Below are positions 1 through 6,949 of a stretch of 32,241 bases of DNA, piece after piece. The notes beneath the pieces were generated by a model. That model was not told the DNA's origin. It did not search any database and saw nothing but the letters and a program-made list of their open reading frames with translations. How positions within the stretch are numbered: the first letter of the stretch is position 1; every line of letters starts with the position of its first letter. Both the position numbers and the translations under genes were made by a program. The stretch lies in contig JADGRJ010000015.1 of assembly GCA_017881025.1 (NCBI GenBank), forward strand, positions 1 through 32,241. The letters run 5' to 3'. Origin of the DNA: Rhizobacter sp. (GTDB lineage: Bacteria > Pseudomonadota > Gammaproteobacteria > Burkholderiales > Burkholderiaceae_C).

Positions 1-852
1 GTCGGCAACATGGGCATGGCGATGGCCGAGCGACTGCGCGAGCGCGGCGACGACGTTCTCGTGCGCGACGTCCGCGCCGATCGCGAGGCGATGGCCGAAC
101 GGTGCGGCGCGCAGGCCTGCGCGAGCCCGGCCGCGCTCGCTGCGCGCTGCGCGGTCGTGATCGTCGCCGTCGTCGATGCCGCGCAGACGGAAGATGTTCT
201 CTTCGGCAGCGACGGCGTCGCCGCGGCAGTGTCGCCGGGCGCGTGCGTCGTTCTCTGTCCGACGATCGCGCCGGACGGCGTCGAGCGGATCGCGGCGCGG
301 CTCGACGCGCTCGCCATCGACTGGATCGAAGCACCGATGTCGGGCGGGCCGGCGCGCGCGCGCGCCGGGACGATGAGCCTGATGGTCACGTGTCGCGAGC
401 ACGTCTTCGCGCGCCACGCGGCGCTGCTCGCGGCGCTGGCCGACCCGGTGTTCCGCCTCGGCGAGCGCGCCGGTGACGGCGCCCGCACCAAGCTCGTCAA
501 CAACCTGCTCGCGGCGATCAATCTCGCCGGCGCCGCCGAGGCGCTGGCGCTCGCCGAGCGCGTCGGCCTCGACCCGGCACGGACGCTTGCCGTGATCGAG
601 CGGTCGAGCGGTCAGAGCTGGATCGGCAGCGATCGCATGGCGCGCGCGCTCGCCGGCGATGCGGCGCCGCGCGCGCACACGACGCTGCTCGCCAAGGACA
701 GTCGGCTCGCGCTGGCGATGGCCACCGCGGCTGGCGCCGAGGCGAAGCTCGGGGCAGTCGCGGCGGCGACGTTCGCGAGCGCCGTCGCGCAGGGCCGAGG
801 CGACCTCGACGACTCGTGCCTGCTCGCCCTCCTGCGCGCGCCTTCTCCGTAG
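1..852 (+). CDS. 3-hydroxyisobutyrate dehydrogenase family reductase, 5' end cut by the window
   Basis: NAD(P)-dependent reductase of the beta-hydroxyacid dehydrogenase family, which includes 3-hydroxyisobutyrate dehydrogenase and tartronate semialdehyde reductase. The reading frame is open from base 1, and the first codons read VGNMGMAMA, the middle of the dinucleotide-binding GxGNMG loop, so the true start lies a few codons upstream and the ATG at 10 is internal. Family motifs follow in order: the substrate-loop motif APMSGGPARARAGT, the catalytic-lysine motif GDGARTKLVNNLL, and a late KDSRLAL motif. The substrate cannot be read from the sequence. The neighbouring fumarase and tartrate/malate dehydrogenase genes fit hydroxy-acid metabolism, but they lie on the opposite strand, so this is only context. 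Confidence 0.85.
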   Translation, partial: VGNMGMAMAERLRERGDDVLVRDVRADREAMAERCGAQACASPAALAARCAVVIVAVVDAAQTEDVLFGSDGVAAAVSPGACVVLCPTIAPDGVERIAARLDALAIDWIEAPMSGGPARARAGTMSLMVTCREHVFARHAALLAALADPVFRLGERAGDGARTKLVNNLLAAINLAGAAEALALAERVGLDPARTLAVIERSSGQSWIGSDRMARALAGDAAPRAHTTLLAKDSRLALAMATAAGAEAKLGAVAAATFASAVAQGRGDLDDSCLLALLRAPSP

Positions 853-855
853 CAA

Positions 856-872
856 CGCTCGACCGTCGAGCG
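856..872. terminator. hairpin between convergent genes
   Basis: Perfect 7-bp inverted repeat CGCTCGA/TCGAGCG with a 3-nt loop, 4 bases after the reductase stop codon and in the 51-bp gap between two convergent genes. There is no T-run on either side, so it is a candidate bidirectional transcription stop or RNA-end structure, not a canonical intrinsic terminator. Confidence 0.4.
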
Positions 873-903
873 GTCGCCCTGGCAGGATCGATGTCGCCTT
901 CGC

Positions 904-1989
904 TCAGGCGGCCTGACGACCGCGGGCGCCGGCCAGCGCGGCGCACACCGCCGCCGTGACGTCGGCCGTCGTCGCGCTGCCGCCGAGGTCGCGCGTGTGC
1001 AAGCGCGGCTTGGCGGTCACCTGCTCGATCACCCGCATCAGGCGCGCCGCCGCCTTCACCTCGCCGAGGTGCTCGAGCATCATCACCGCCGACCAGAAGG
1101 TGCCGATCGGATTGGCGAGCCCCTGGCCCATGATGTCGAACGCCGAGCCGTGGATCGGCTCGAACATCGACGGGAAGCGGCGCTCGGGATCGATGTTGCC
1201 GGTCGGCGCGATGCCGAGGCTGCCGGCGAGCGCGGCGGCGAGGTCGCTCAGGATGTCGGCGTGCAGGTTGGTCGCGACCAGCGTGTCGAGCGACGCCGGC
1301 CGGTTGACCATGCGCGCTGTCGCCGCGTCGACGAGCTCCTTGTCCCAGCGGACGTCGGGAAACTCGCTCGCGACTTCAGCGGCGATCTCGTCCCACATGA
1401 CCATCGCGTGGCGCTGCGCGTTGCTCTTGGTGACGACGGTGAGGAGCTTCCTCGGCCGCGACTGCGCGAGGCGGAACGCGAAGCGCATGATCCGCTCGAC
1501 GCCGGCGCGCGTCATCATCGAGACGTCGGTCGCGACCTCGATCGGCAGGCCCTGGTGGACGCGTCCGCCGACGCCCGAGTACTCGCCCTCGCTGTTCTCG
1601 CGAACGATCACCCAGTCGAGGTCCTCGCGGCGGCAGCGCTTCAGCGGCGCGTCGATGCCGGGCAGGATCCGCGTCGGCCGCACGTTCGCGTACTGGTCGA
1701 GCCCCTGGCAGATCTTCAGGCGCAGGCCCCAGAGGGTGACGTGGTCGGGAATGTGCGGATCGCCGGCCGAGCCGAACAGGATCGCGTCCTTGCCGCCGAG
1801 CGCCTCGAGGCCGTTCGCCGGCATCATCTCGCCGTGGGCGCGAAACCAGTCGCCGCCCCAGCCGAAGTCCTCGAACTCGAACGCGAAGTCGCTGCCGGCG
1901 GCGACCGCCTCCAGCACCTCGCGGCCGGCGGGAACGACCTCCTTGCCGATGCCGTCGCCGGGAATCGTCGCGATGCGGTAGGTCTTCAT
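904..1989 (-). CDS. ttuC: tartrate dehydrogenase / D-malate dehydrogenase (decarboxylating)
   Basis: 361-aa member of the isocitrate/isopropylmalate dehydrogenase family. These enzymes oxidise a 2-hydroxy acid with NAD and a divalent metal, usually with beta-decarboxylation. The start opens with MKTYRIATIPGDGIGKEV, the typical N-terminus of the TtuC/DmlA branch. It also carries the substrate-binding LRLKICQGLDQYANVRP segment, VRENSEGEYSG, the metal-binding ATNLHADILSD and the NAD-loop HGSAFDI. These match tartrate/D-malate dehydrogenases better than LeuB or Icd. The ORF track runs on upstream to 3363, but that extension is out-of-frame shadow of the fumarase. The start at 1989 is 20 bases after the fumarase stop, so the two genes are probably co-transcribed with fumarase first. 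Tartrate versus D-malate preference cannot be decided from sequence; the symbol is by family resemblance. Confidence 0.85.
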   Translation of the reverse strand: MKTYRIATIPGDGIGKEVVPAGREVLEAVAAGSDFAFEFEDFGWGGDWFRAHGEMMPANGLEALGGKDAILFGSAGDPHIPDHVTLWGLRLKICQGLDQYANVRPTRILPGIDAPLKRCRREDLDWVIVRENSEGEYSGVGGRVHQGLPIEVATDVSMMTRAGVERIMRFAFRLAQSRPRKLLTVVTKSNAQRHAMVMWDEIAAEVASEFPDVRWDKELVDAATARMVNRPASLDTLVATNLHADILSDLAAALAGSLGIAPTGNIDPERRFPSMFEPIHGSAFDIMGQGLANPIGTFWSAVMMLEHLGEVKAAARLMRVIEQVTAKPRLHTRDLGGSATTADVTAAVCAALAGARGRQAA

Positions 1990-2009
1990 CGAGCGCTCTC
2001 GCGGCGGGC

Positions 2010-3533
2010 TCAGGCGGCGACGACCGGAATCTTGGCGATGCGCGCCTTCCATTCGGCCGGCCCGGTCTCGTGCACCGACGTGCCGTTGGCGTCGACGGCG
2101 ACGGTCACCGGCATGTCGACGACGTCGAACTCGTAGATCGCCTCCATGCCGAGGTCGGCGAAGCCGACGACCTTCGCCTGCTTGATCGCCTTCGAGACGA
2201 GGTAGGCAGCGCCGCCGACGCCCATCAGGTAGGCGCTCCTGTGCTTCCTGATCGCCTCGATCGCGGCCGGCCCGCGCTCGGCCTTGCCGATCATGGCAAT
2301 GAGGCCGGTCCGCGCCAGCATCATCTCGGTGAACTTGTCCATGCGCGTCGCCGTTGTCGGGCCCGCCGGGCCGACGACCTCGTCGCGAACCGGGTCGACC
2401 GGGCCGACGTAGTAGATGACGCGATTCGTGAAATCGACCGGCAGCGGCTCGCCCTTGGCGAGCATGTCCTGGATGCGCTTGTGCGCGGCGTCGCGACCGG
2501 TGAGCATCCTGCCGCGCAGGAGCAGCGTCTCGCCCGGCTTCCAGCTCGCGACTTCCTCCTTCGTCAGCGTGTCGAGGTCGACCTTCCTCGACTTGTTGTA
2601 GTCGGGCGCCCATTTCACGTCCGGCCAGAGGTCGAGGCTCGGAGGCTGGAGGTACGCGGGCCCCGAGCCGTCGAGGACGAAGTGGGCGTGGCGCGTCGCC
2701 GCGCAGTTCGGGATCATCGCCACGGGCTTGCTCGCCGCGTGCGTCGGCGCCATCGCGATCTTGACGTCGAGCACCGTCGCCAGGCCGCCGAGACCCTGCG
2801 CGCCGATGCCGAGCGCGTTGACCTTGTCGAACAGCTCGATGCGCAGCGCCTCGGTCTTGTTCCGCGGCCCGCGCTGCCTGAGCTCGTGCATGTCGATGTC
2901 TTCCATCAGGCTCTGCTTGGCGAGCAGCATCGCCCGCTCTGCGGTGCCGCCGATGCCGATGCCGAGAATCCCCGGCGGGCACCAGCCGGCGCCCATCGTC
3001 GGCACCGTCTTCAGCACCCAAGCGACGAGATCGTCGCTTGGGTTCATCATGATGAACTTCGACTTGTTCTCGCTGCCGCCGCCCTTGGCGGCGACGATCA
3101 CGTCGACCGTGTTGCCGGGGACGAGCGTCATCTCGACGACCGCCGGCGTGTTGTCCCTGGTGTTCTTCCGCTCGAAGTGCGGGTCGGCGACGATCGAGGC
3201 TCGCAGCGGGTTGTCGGCGTCGAGGTAGCCCTTCCTCACGCCGTCGTTGACGGCGTCCTCGACGCTGCCCGGGAAGCCCTCGAAGCGAACGTCCATGCCG
3301 ATCTTCAGGAACACGTTGACGATGCCGGTGTCCTGGCAGATCGGCCGCCGCCCCTCGGCGCACATCTTCGAGTTGGTGAGGATCTGGGCGATCGCGTCCT
3401 TCGCCGCCGGCGCCTGCTCGAGCTCGTAGGCGCGCGCCAGGTGGGCGATGTAGTCGGCCGGGTGGTAGAAGCTGATGTACTGCAGCGCGGCGGCGATGCT
3501 GTCGGCGAAGTCGGCGTGGCGGATCGTGGTCAT
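2010..3533 (-). CDS. fumA: class I (iron-sulfur) fumarate hydratase
   Basis: 507-aa class I fumarase, which interconverts fumarate and L-malate using an oxygen-sensitive [4Fe-4S] cluster. The three expected cluster cysteines are visible: C66 in PICQDTG, C185 in GWCPPG and C277 in IPNCAATRH, with spacing close to E. coli FumA. The N-terminal catalytic domain is followed by the C-terminal beta domain with the motif RVIYYVGPVDPV (about residue 395 onward). Length is normal for a single-chain class I enzyme. It is the first gene of a two-gene minus operon with the tartrate/D-malate dehydrogenase. Some class I fumarases also dehydrate tartrate, so a role in hydroxy-dicarboxylate use is possible. 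It diverges from acsA across 236 bases. No clear ribosome binding site is seen ahead of the ATG. Confidence 0.93.
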   Translation of the reverse strand: MTTIRHADFADSIAAALQYISFYHPADYIAHLARAYELEQAPAAKDAIAQILTNSKMCAEGRRPICQDTGIVNVFLKIGMDVRFEGFPGSVEDAVNDGVRKGYLDADNPLRASIVADPHFERKNTRDNTPAVVEMTLVPGNTVDVIVAAKGGGSENKSKFIMMNPSDDLVAWVLKTVPTMGAGWCPPGILGIGIGGTAERAMLLAKQSLMEDIDMHELRQRGPRNKTEALRIELFDKVNALGIGAQGLGGLATVLDVKIAMAPTHAASKPVAMIPNCAATRHAHFVLDGSGPAYLQPPSLDLWPDVKWAPDYNKSRKVDLDTLTKEEVASWKPGETLLLRGRMLTGRDAAHKRIQDMLAKGEPLPVDFTNRVIYYVGPVDPVRDEVVGPAGPTTATRMDKFTEMMLARTGLIAMIGKAERGPAAIEAIRKHRSAYLMGVGGAAYLVSKAIKQAKVVGFADLGMEAIYEFDVVDMPVTVAVDANGTSVHETGPAEWKARIAKIPVVAA

Positions 3534-3769
3534 GATCGGTGTCGATGGCAGGCAGCCCGCAAGTCTACGACCCGCCGAACGGACCGTACATGACCCCGAG
3601 GATCAGGACCTTCATCGAAGCCGAAACGGCCGGCGGCGTGGCGCTGGCGCTCGCCGCGGGGGGCGGGACGGGGAGCAGGGCCATCGTGTCCTTCGTTTGC
3701 GGGCGCACAAGTTGTCGGGTCCGCACATGAGGTAAAAGAGGCGGTCGCGATCGCAGGAGGACATCGAAC
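3534..3769. promoter_or_regulatory. divergent intergenic region between fumarase and acsA
   Basis: 236 bases between two divergent starts, so it should hold promoters for both operons. On the plus strand TTGTCG (3712-3717) and TAAAAG (3733-3738) form a weak -35/-10 pair with a short 15-nt spacer. AGGAGG at 3755-3760 is the acsA ribosome binding site. A short reading frame at 3590-3730 begins like a NhaA antiporter N-terminus and is listed separately. I see no clear operator. Confidence 0.45.
3590..3730 (+). pseudogene. possible NhaA N-terminal remnant
   Basis: Short open frame starting MTPRIRTFIEAETAGGVALALAA. That resembles the cytoplasmic N-terminal helix and first membrane segment of Na+/H+ antiporters of the NhaA family, where a pattern like 'R-x-F-x-x-x-E-x-A-G-G' precedes a hydrophobic stretch. 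After about 23 residues the resemblance stops and the frame continues with Gly/Arg/Cys-rich sequence to a stop at 3730. If real, nearly all of a roughly 390-residue gene has been lost. The match is short and read by eye, and it lies where a promoter is expected, so chance is a serious alternative. Confidence 0.3.
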
Positions 3770-5734
3770 ATGAGCTCAGAACCACACGTCTACCCACCGC
3801 CGGCTGCCGCCGTGAAGGGCGCCTGGGTGTCCGGCATGCCCGCCTACCAGGCGCTGTGCGACGAGGCGGCGCGCGACTACACGGGCTACTGGGCGCGCCT
3901 GGCGCGCGAGCTGATCAGCTGGCGGACGCCGTTCAAGAAGGTGCTCAACGCCGACAAGCCGCCGTTCTTCAAGTGGTTCGAGGACGGCACGCTCAACGCC
4001 TCGTACAACTGCCTCGACCGCAACGTCGAGAACGGCCTCGGCGACAAGACGGCGATCATCTTCGAAGCCGACGACGGCAAGGTCACCAAGGTCACGTACA
4101 GCGAGCTCCTGGCGCAAACCTGCCGCCTCGCCAACGCGATGAAGGCGCGCGGCATCGTCAAGGGCGACCGCGTCGTCATCTACATGCCGATGTCGATCGA
4201 GGGCGTCGTCGCGATGCTCGCCTGCGCGCGCGTTGGCGCGCCCCACTCGGTCGTCTTCGGCGGCTTTTCCGCGCAGAGCCTGCGCGACCGCATCGCCGAC
4301 ACCGGCGCCGTGCTGGTGGTCACCGCCGACGAGCAGCTGCGCGGCGGCAAGGCGCTGCCGCTGAAGGCGATCGTCGACGAGGCGCTGAGCGGTCCGGGCC
4401 ACGCGGTGCGCGACGTCATCGTCTACCGGCGCACCGGCGGCAAGGTCGACTTCGTCGCGCCGCGCGACAAGTGGCTGCATGAGCTGGTCGGGAACGAGCC
4501 TTCGACGTGCGAGCCGGAATGGGTGCTCGCCGAGCATCCGCTCTTCCTTCTCTACACGTCGGGATCGACCGGCAAGCCGAAGGGCGTGCAGCACTCGACC
4601 GGCGGCTATCTGGTGCAGGCGGCGCTGACGACGAAGTGGACCTTCGACCTCAAGCCCGGCGACGTCTTCTGGTGCACCGCCGACATCGGCTGGGTCACCG
4701 GCCACACCTACATCACGTACGGGCCGCTCGCGCTCGGCGGCACCGAGGTCGTCTTCGAAGGCATCCCCACTTACCCCGATGCGGGCCGCTTCTGGCAGAC
4801 GATCGCCAAGCACAAGGTCTCGGTCTTCTACACCGCGCCGACGGCGATCCGCGCGCTCATCAAGACAGCCGAAGGGAACGACAAGGTCCACCCCAAGAGC
4901 TACGACCTGTCGAGCCTGCGCATCCTCGGCACCGTCGGCGAGCCGATCAACCCCGCGGCCTGGGAGTGGTATCACAAGAATGTCGGCGGCGGCCGCTGCC
5001 CGATCGTCGACACCTGGTGGCAAACCGAGACCGGCGGCCACATGATCACGCCGCTGCCGGGCGCGACGCCGCTCGTTCCGGGTTCGTGCACCTTGCCGTT
5101 CCCGGGCATCGACGCGGCGATCGTCGACGAGCAGGGCCACGACGTGCCGAACGGCACGGGCGGCATCCTCGTCATCAAGAAGCCGTGGCCGGGAATGATC
5201 CGCACGATCTGGGGCGACTCGGAGCGCTACGCCAGGAGCTACTACCCGGAAGAGTTCCACGGCAAGTACTACCTCGCCGGCGACGGCGCGAGCCGCGACG
5301 AGAAGACCGGCTACTTCACGATCACCGGCCGCATCGACGACGTCCTCAACGTCAGCGGCCACCGCATGGGGACGATGGAGATCGAGTCGGCGCTTGTCGC
5401 GCACACGGCGCTCGTCGCCGAGGCCGCTGTCGTCGGCCGACCCGACGAGACGACCGGCGAGGCGATCTGCGCCTTCGTGGTCCTCAAGCGTCCGCGCCCG
5501 ACCGGCGAGGAGGCGAAGAAGATCGCCAAGGAGCTGCGCGACTGGGTCGCCAAGGAGATCGGCCCGATCGCCAAGCCGAAGGACATCCGCTTTGGCGACA
5601 ACCTGCCGAAGACGCGCAGCGGCAAGATCATGCGCCGGCTGCTGCGCTCGGTGGCCAACGACGAGAAGATCACCCAGGACACGTCGACGCTCGAGAACCC
5701 GGCGATCCTCGAGCAGCTGGCGGAGAAGAACTGA
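3770..5734 (+). CDS. acsA: acetyl-CoA synthetase (AMP-forming)
   Basis: 654-aa acyl-adenylate-forming enzyme that makes acetyl-CoA from acetate, ATP and CoA through acetyl-AMP. Visible motifs are the phosphate-binding [13 protein letters not shown] loop, [24 protein letters not shown] (its tryptophan limits the acyl pocket to acetate), the hinge and CoA-side motif [15 protein letters not shown], and the C-terminal [11 protein letters not shown] with catalytic K619. In characterised homologues this lysine is acetylated, which inactivates the enzyme, and is deacetylated by a sirtuin. A sirtuin lies two genes downstream. The start is set by AGGAGG 9 bases upstream of the ATG. The stop is 16 bases before ridA, so an operon is likely. 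Length and motifs favour acetyl- over propionyl-CoA synthetase. Confidence 0.95.
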   Translation: MSSEPHVYPPPAAAVKGAWVSGMPAYQALCDEAARDYTGYWARLARELISWRTPFKKVLNADKPPFFKWFEDGTLNASYNCLDRNVENGLGDKTAIIFEADDGKVTKVTYSELLAQTCRLANAMKARGIVKGDRVVIYMPMSIEGVVAMLACARVGAPHSVVFGGFSAQSLRDRIADTGAVLVVTADEQLRGGKALPLKAIVDEALSGPGHAVRDVIVYRRTGGKVDFVAPRDKWLHELVGNEPSTCEPEWVLAEHPLFLLYTSGSTGKPKGVQHSTGGYLVQAALTTKWTFDLKPGDVFWCTADIGWVTGHTYITYGPLALGGTEVVFEGIPTYPDAGRFWQTIAKHKVSVFYTAPTAIRALIKTAEGNDKVHPKSYDLSSLRILGTVGEPINPAAWEWYHKNVGGGRCPIVDTWWQTETGGHMITPLPGATPLVPGSCTLPFPGIDAAIVDEQGHDVPNGTGGILVIKKPWPGMIRTIWGDSERYARSYYPEEFHGKYYLAGDGASRDEKTGYFTITGRIDDVLNVSGHRMGTMEIESALVAHTALVAEAAVVGRPDETTGEAICAFVVLKRPRPTGEEAKKIAKELRDWVAKEIGPIAKPKDIRFGDNLPKTRSGKIMRRLLRSVANDEKITQDTSTLENPAILEQLAEKN

Positions 5735-5750
5735 GCTTCGTCCGGCGCCG

Positions 5751-6140
5751 ATGAAGCCGGTCTTCCACCTCGTCGCCGGCGCGCCCGATCCGGTCGCGCC
5801 GTTCAGCCACGCGGTCGAGGCCGACGGCTGGATCTTCCTGACCGGGCAGATGCCTTTTCCGTCGACTTCGGTCGACGAGGCCTACCCCGAGGGCATCGAG
5901 GCGCAGACGCATCAGGTGATCCGCAACCTCGACACCGTGCTGCGCGGCCTCGGCCTCGGCCTCGGCCATGTCGTCTCGGCGCGCATCTTCCTCACCCGCT
6001 TCGACGAGGACTACGCGCCCATGAACGCGGTCTACGCCAGCTACTTTCCCGCAGGGCGGCGGCCGGCGCGCACCTGCGTCGGCGTCAGCGCGCTCGCCAA
6101 GGGCGCGCGCGTCGAGATCGAGTTCGTCGCGAGGCGCTAG
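5751..6140 (+). CDS. RidA-family (YjgF/YER057c/UK114) protein
   Basis: 129-aa RidA-family protein. Family members form trimers and hydrolyse reactive enamine/imine intermediates released by PLP enzymes. The catalytic-arginine segment RPARTCVGVSAL and the late VEIEFVA motif with its conserved glutamate are present, so it is probably an active deaminase-type member. The upstream open frame in the track starts inside acsA; the ATG at 5751 gives the family's normal length. It sits 16 bases after acsA and 20 bases before the sirtuin. An unusual in-frame hexanucleotide repeat codes for GLGLGLG in the middle of the protein. Its connection to acetate activation is unknown. Confidence 0.88.
   Translation: MKPVFHLVAGAPDPVAPFSHAVEADGWIFLTGQMPFPSTSVDEAYPEGIEAQTHQVIRNLDTVLRGLGLGLGHVVSARIFLTRFDEDYAPMNAVYASYFPAGRRPARTCVGVSALAKGARVEIEFVARR
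5946..5967 (+). repeat. short tandem repeat GGCCTC x3.7 inside ridA
   Basis: Three full copies plus four bases of the hexamer GGCCTC, encoding alternating Gly-Leu. It stays in frame, so copy-number change would lengthen or shorten a loop without a frameshift. Confidence 0.7.
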
Positions 6141-6156
6141 GGCCTAGGCCAGCGCC
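6133..6156. other. inverted repeat at the ridA-sir2 junction
   Basis: Arms GGCGCT and AGCGCC enclose the perfect palindrome GGCCTAGGCC (6141-6150). The structure spans the ridA stop codon and ends 4 bases before the sirtuin ATG. It could form an RNA hairpin that hides the sirtuin start or partly ends transcription. No function is proven. Confidence 0.4.
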
Positions 6157-6160
6157 GGCG

Positions 6161-6949
6161 ATGCAAGCGCCGCAAGCCCTCGTCGACGACGCCCGGCGTC
6201 GCGTCGATCGCGCCCGGCGCATCGTCGTCCTGACCGGCGCGGGCATCTCGACCGAATCGGGAATCCCTGACTTTCGTGGCCCGCGCGGCGTGTGGACGAA
6301 GAATCCCGCCGCCGAGAAGCAGTCGACGATCCAGCACTACCTCGCCGATGTCGAGGTGCGCAAGGCCGCCTGGCGCTCGCGCGTCGATTCGCCGGCGTGG
6401 TCGGCCGAGCCGAACGTCGGCCACCGCGCCCTCGTCGCGCTCGAGCGGCGCGGCACGCTGCACGCGCTCGTCACCCAGAACATCGACGAGCTGCACCAGC
6501 GGGCCGGGCAGTCGGCCGCGCTCGTCGTCGAGGTGCACGGCAGCATGCGCCGCGTCATGTGCTGGCAGTGCGGCCGGCGCGCGCCGATGGACGAGGCGCT
6601 GGCGCGAGTCCGCGCCGGCGAGGACGATCCGCACTGCCTCGACTGCGGCGGCATCCTGAAGAGCGACACGATCTCGTTCGGCCAGGCGCTGGTCCCGGAA
6701 GTGATCGATCGCGCGATGGCGGCGGCCGCCGCTGCCGATCTTCTGCTCGCCGTCGGCACGACGCTGCAGGTGCAGCCCGTTGCCAGCATGGTCCCGATCG
6801 CGGCGCGCGCGGGCGCAGAAATCATCATCGTCAACGATCAGGACACGGCGCTGGACGAGCTCGCCGACGTCGTCATCCGCGCGCCGATCGGCGCGGTGCT
6901 CACGGCGATCTGCGGCGGTGTCGCGAGCGCTCAGGACTCGAGCCGGTAG
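6161..6949 (+). CDS. Sir2-family NAD-dependent protein deacetylase
   Basis: 262-aa sirtuin, which removes acetyl or other acyl groups from protein lysines using NAD+. The NAD-binding GAGIS (26-30), GIPDFRG, TQNID (105-109) and catalytic H126 in EVHGS are all present. Four zinc-ligand cysteines are in place (C134, C137, C159, C162). The ISFGQALVPE segment matches the bacterial class (the CobB/SIRT4-5-like group). It is third in the acsA-ridA-sir2 set, which fits the known pathway in which a bacterial sirtuin deacetylates acetyl-CoA synthetase. No lysine acetyltransferase (Pat) is seen in the window. The last 19 bases overlap the 3' end of the convergent ATPase gene. Confidence 0.92.
   Translation: MQAPQALVDDARRRVDRARRIVVLTGAGISTESGIPDFRGPRGVWTKNPAAEKQSTIQHYLADVEVRKAAWRSRVDSPAWSAEPNVGHRALVALERRGTLHALVTQNIDELHQRAGQSAALVVEVHGSMRRVMCWQCGRRAPMDEALARVRAGEDDPHCLDCGGILKSDTISFGQALVPEVIDRAMAAAAAADLLLAVGTTLQVQPVASMVPIAARAGAEIIIVNDQDTALDELADVVIRAPIGAVLTAICGGVASAQDSSR

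Noticed and set aside
2070-3593. 507-aa plus-strand ORF
   Set aside because: Mirror of the class I fumarase gene; composition is Arg/Asp/Val/His-rich with no motif. Long antisense frames are expected at this GC content.
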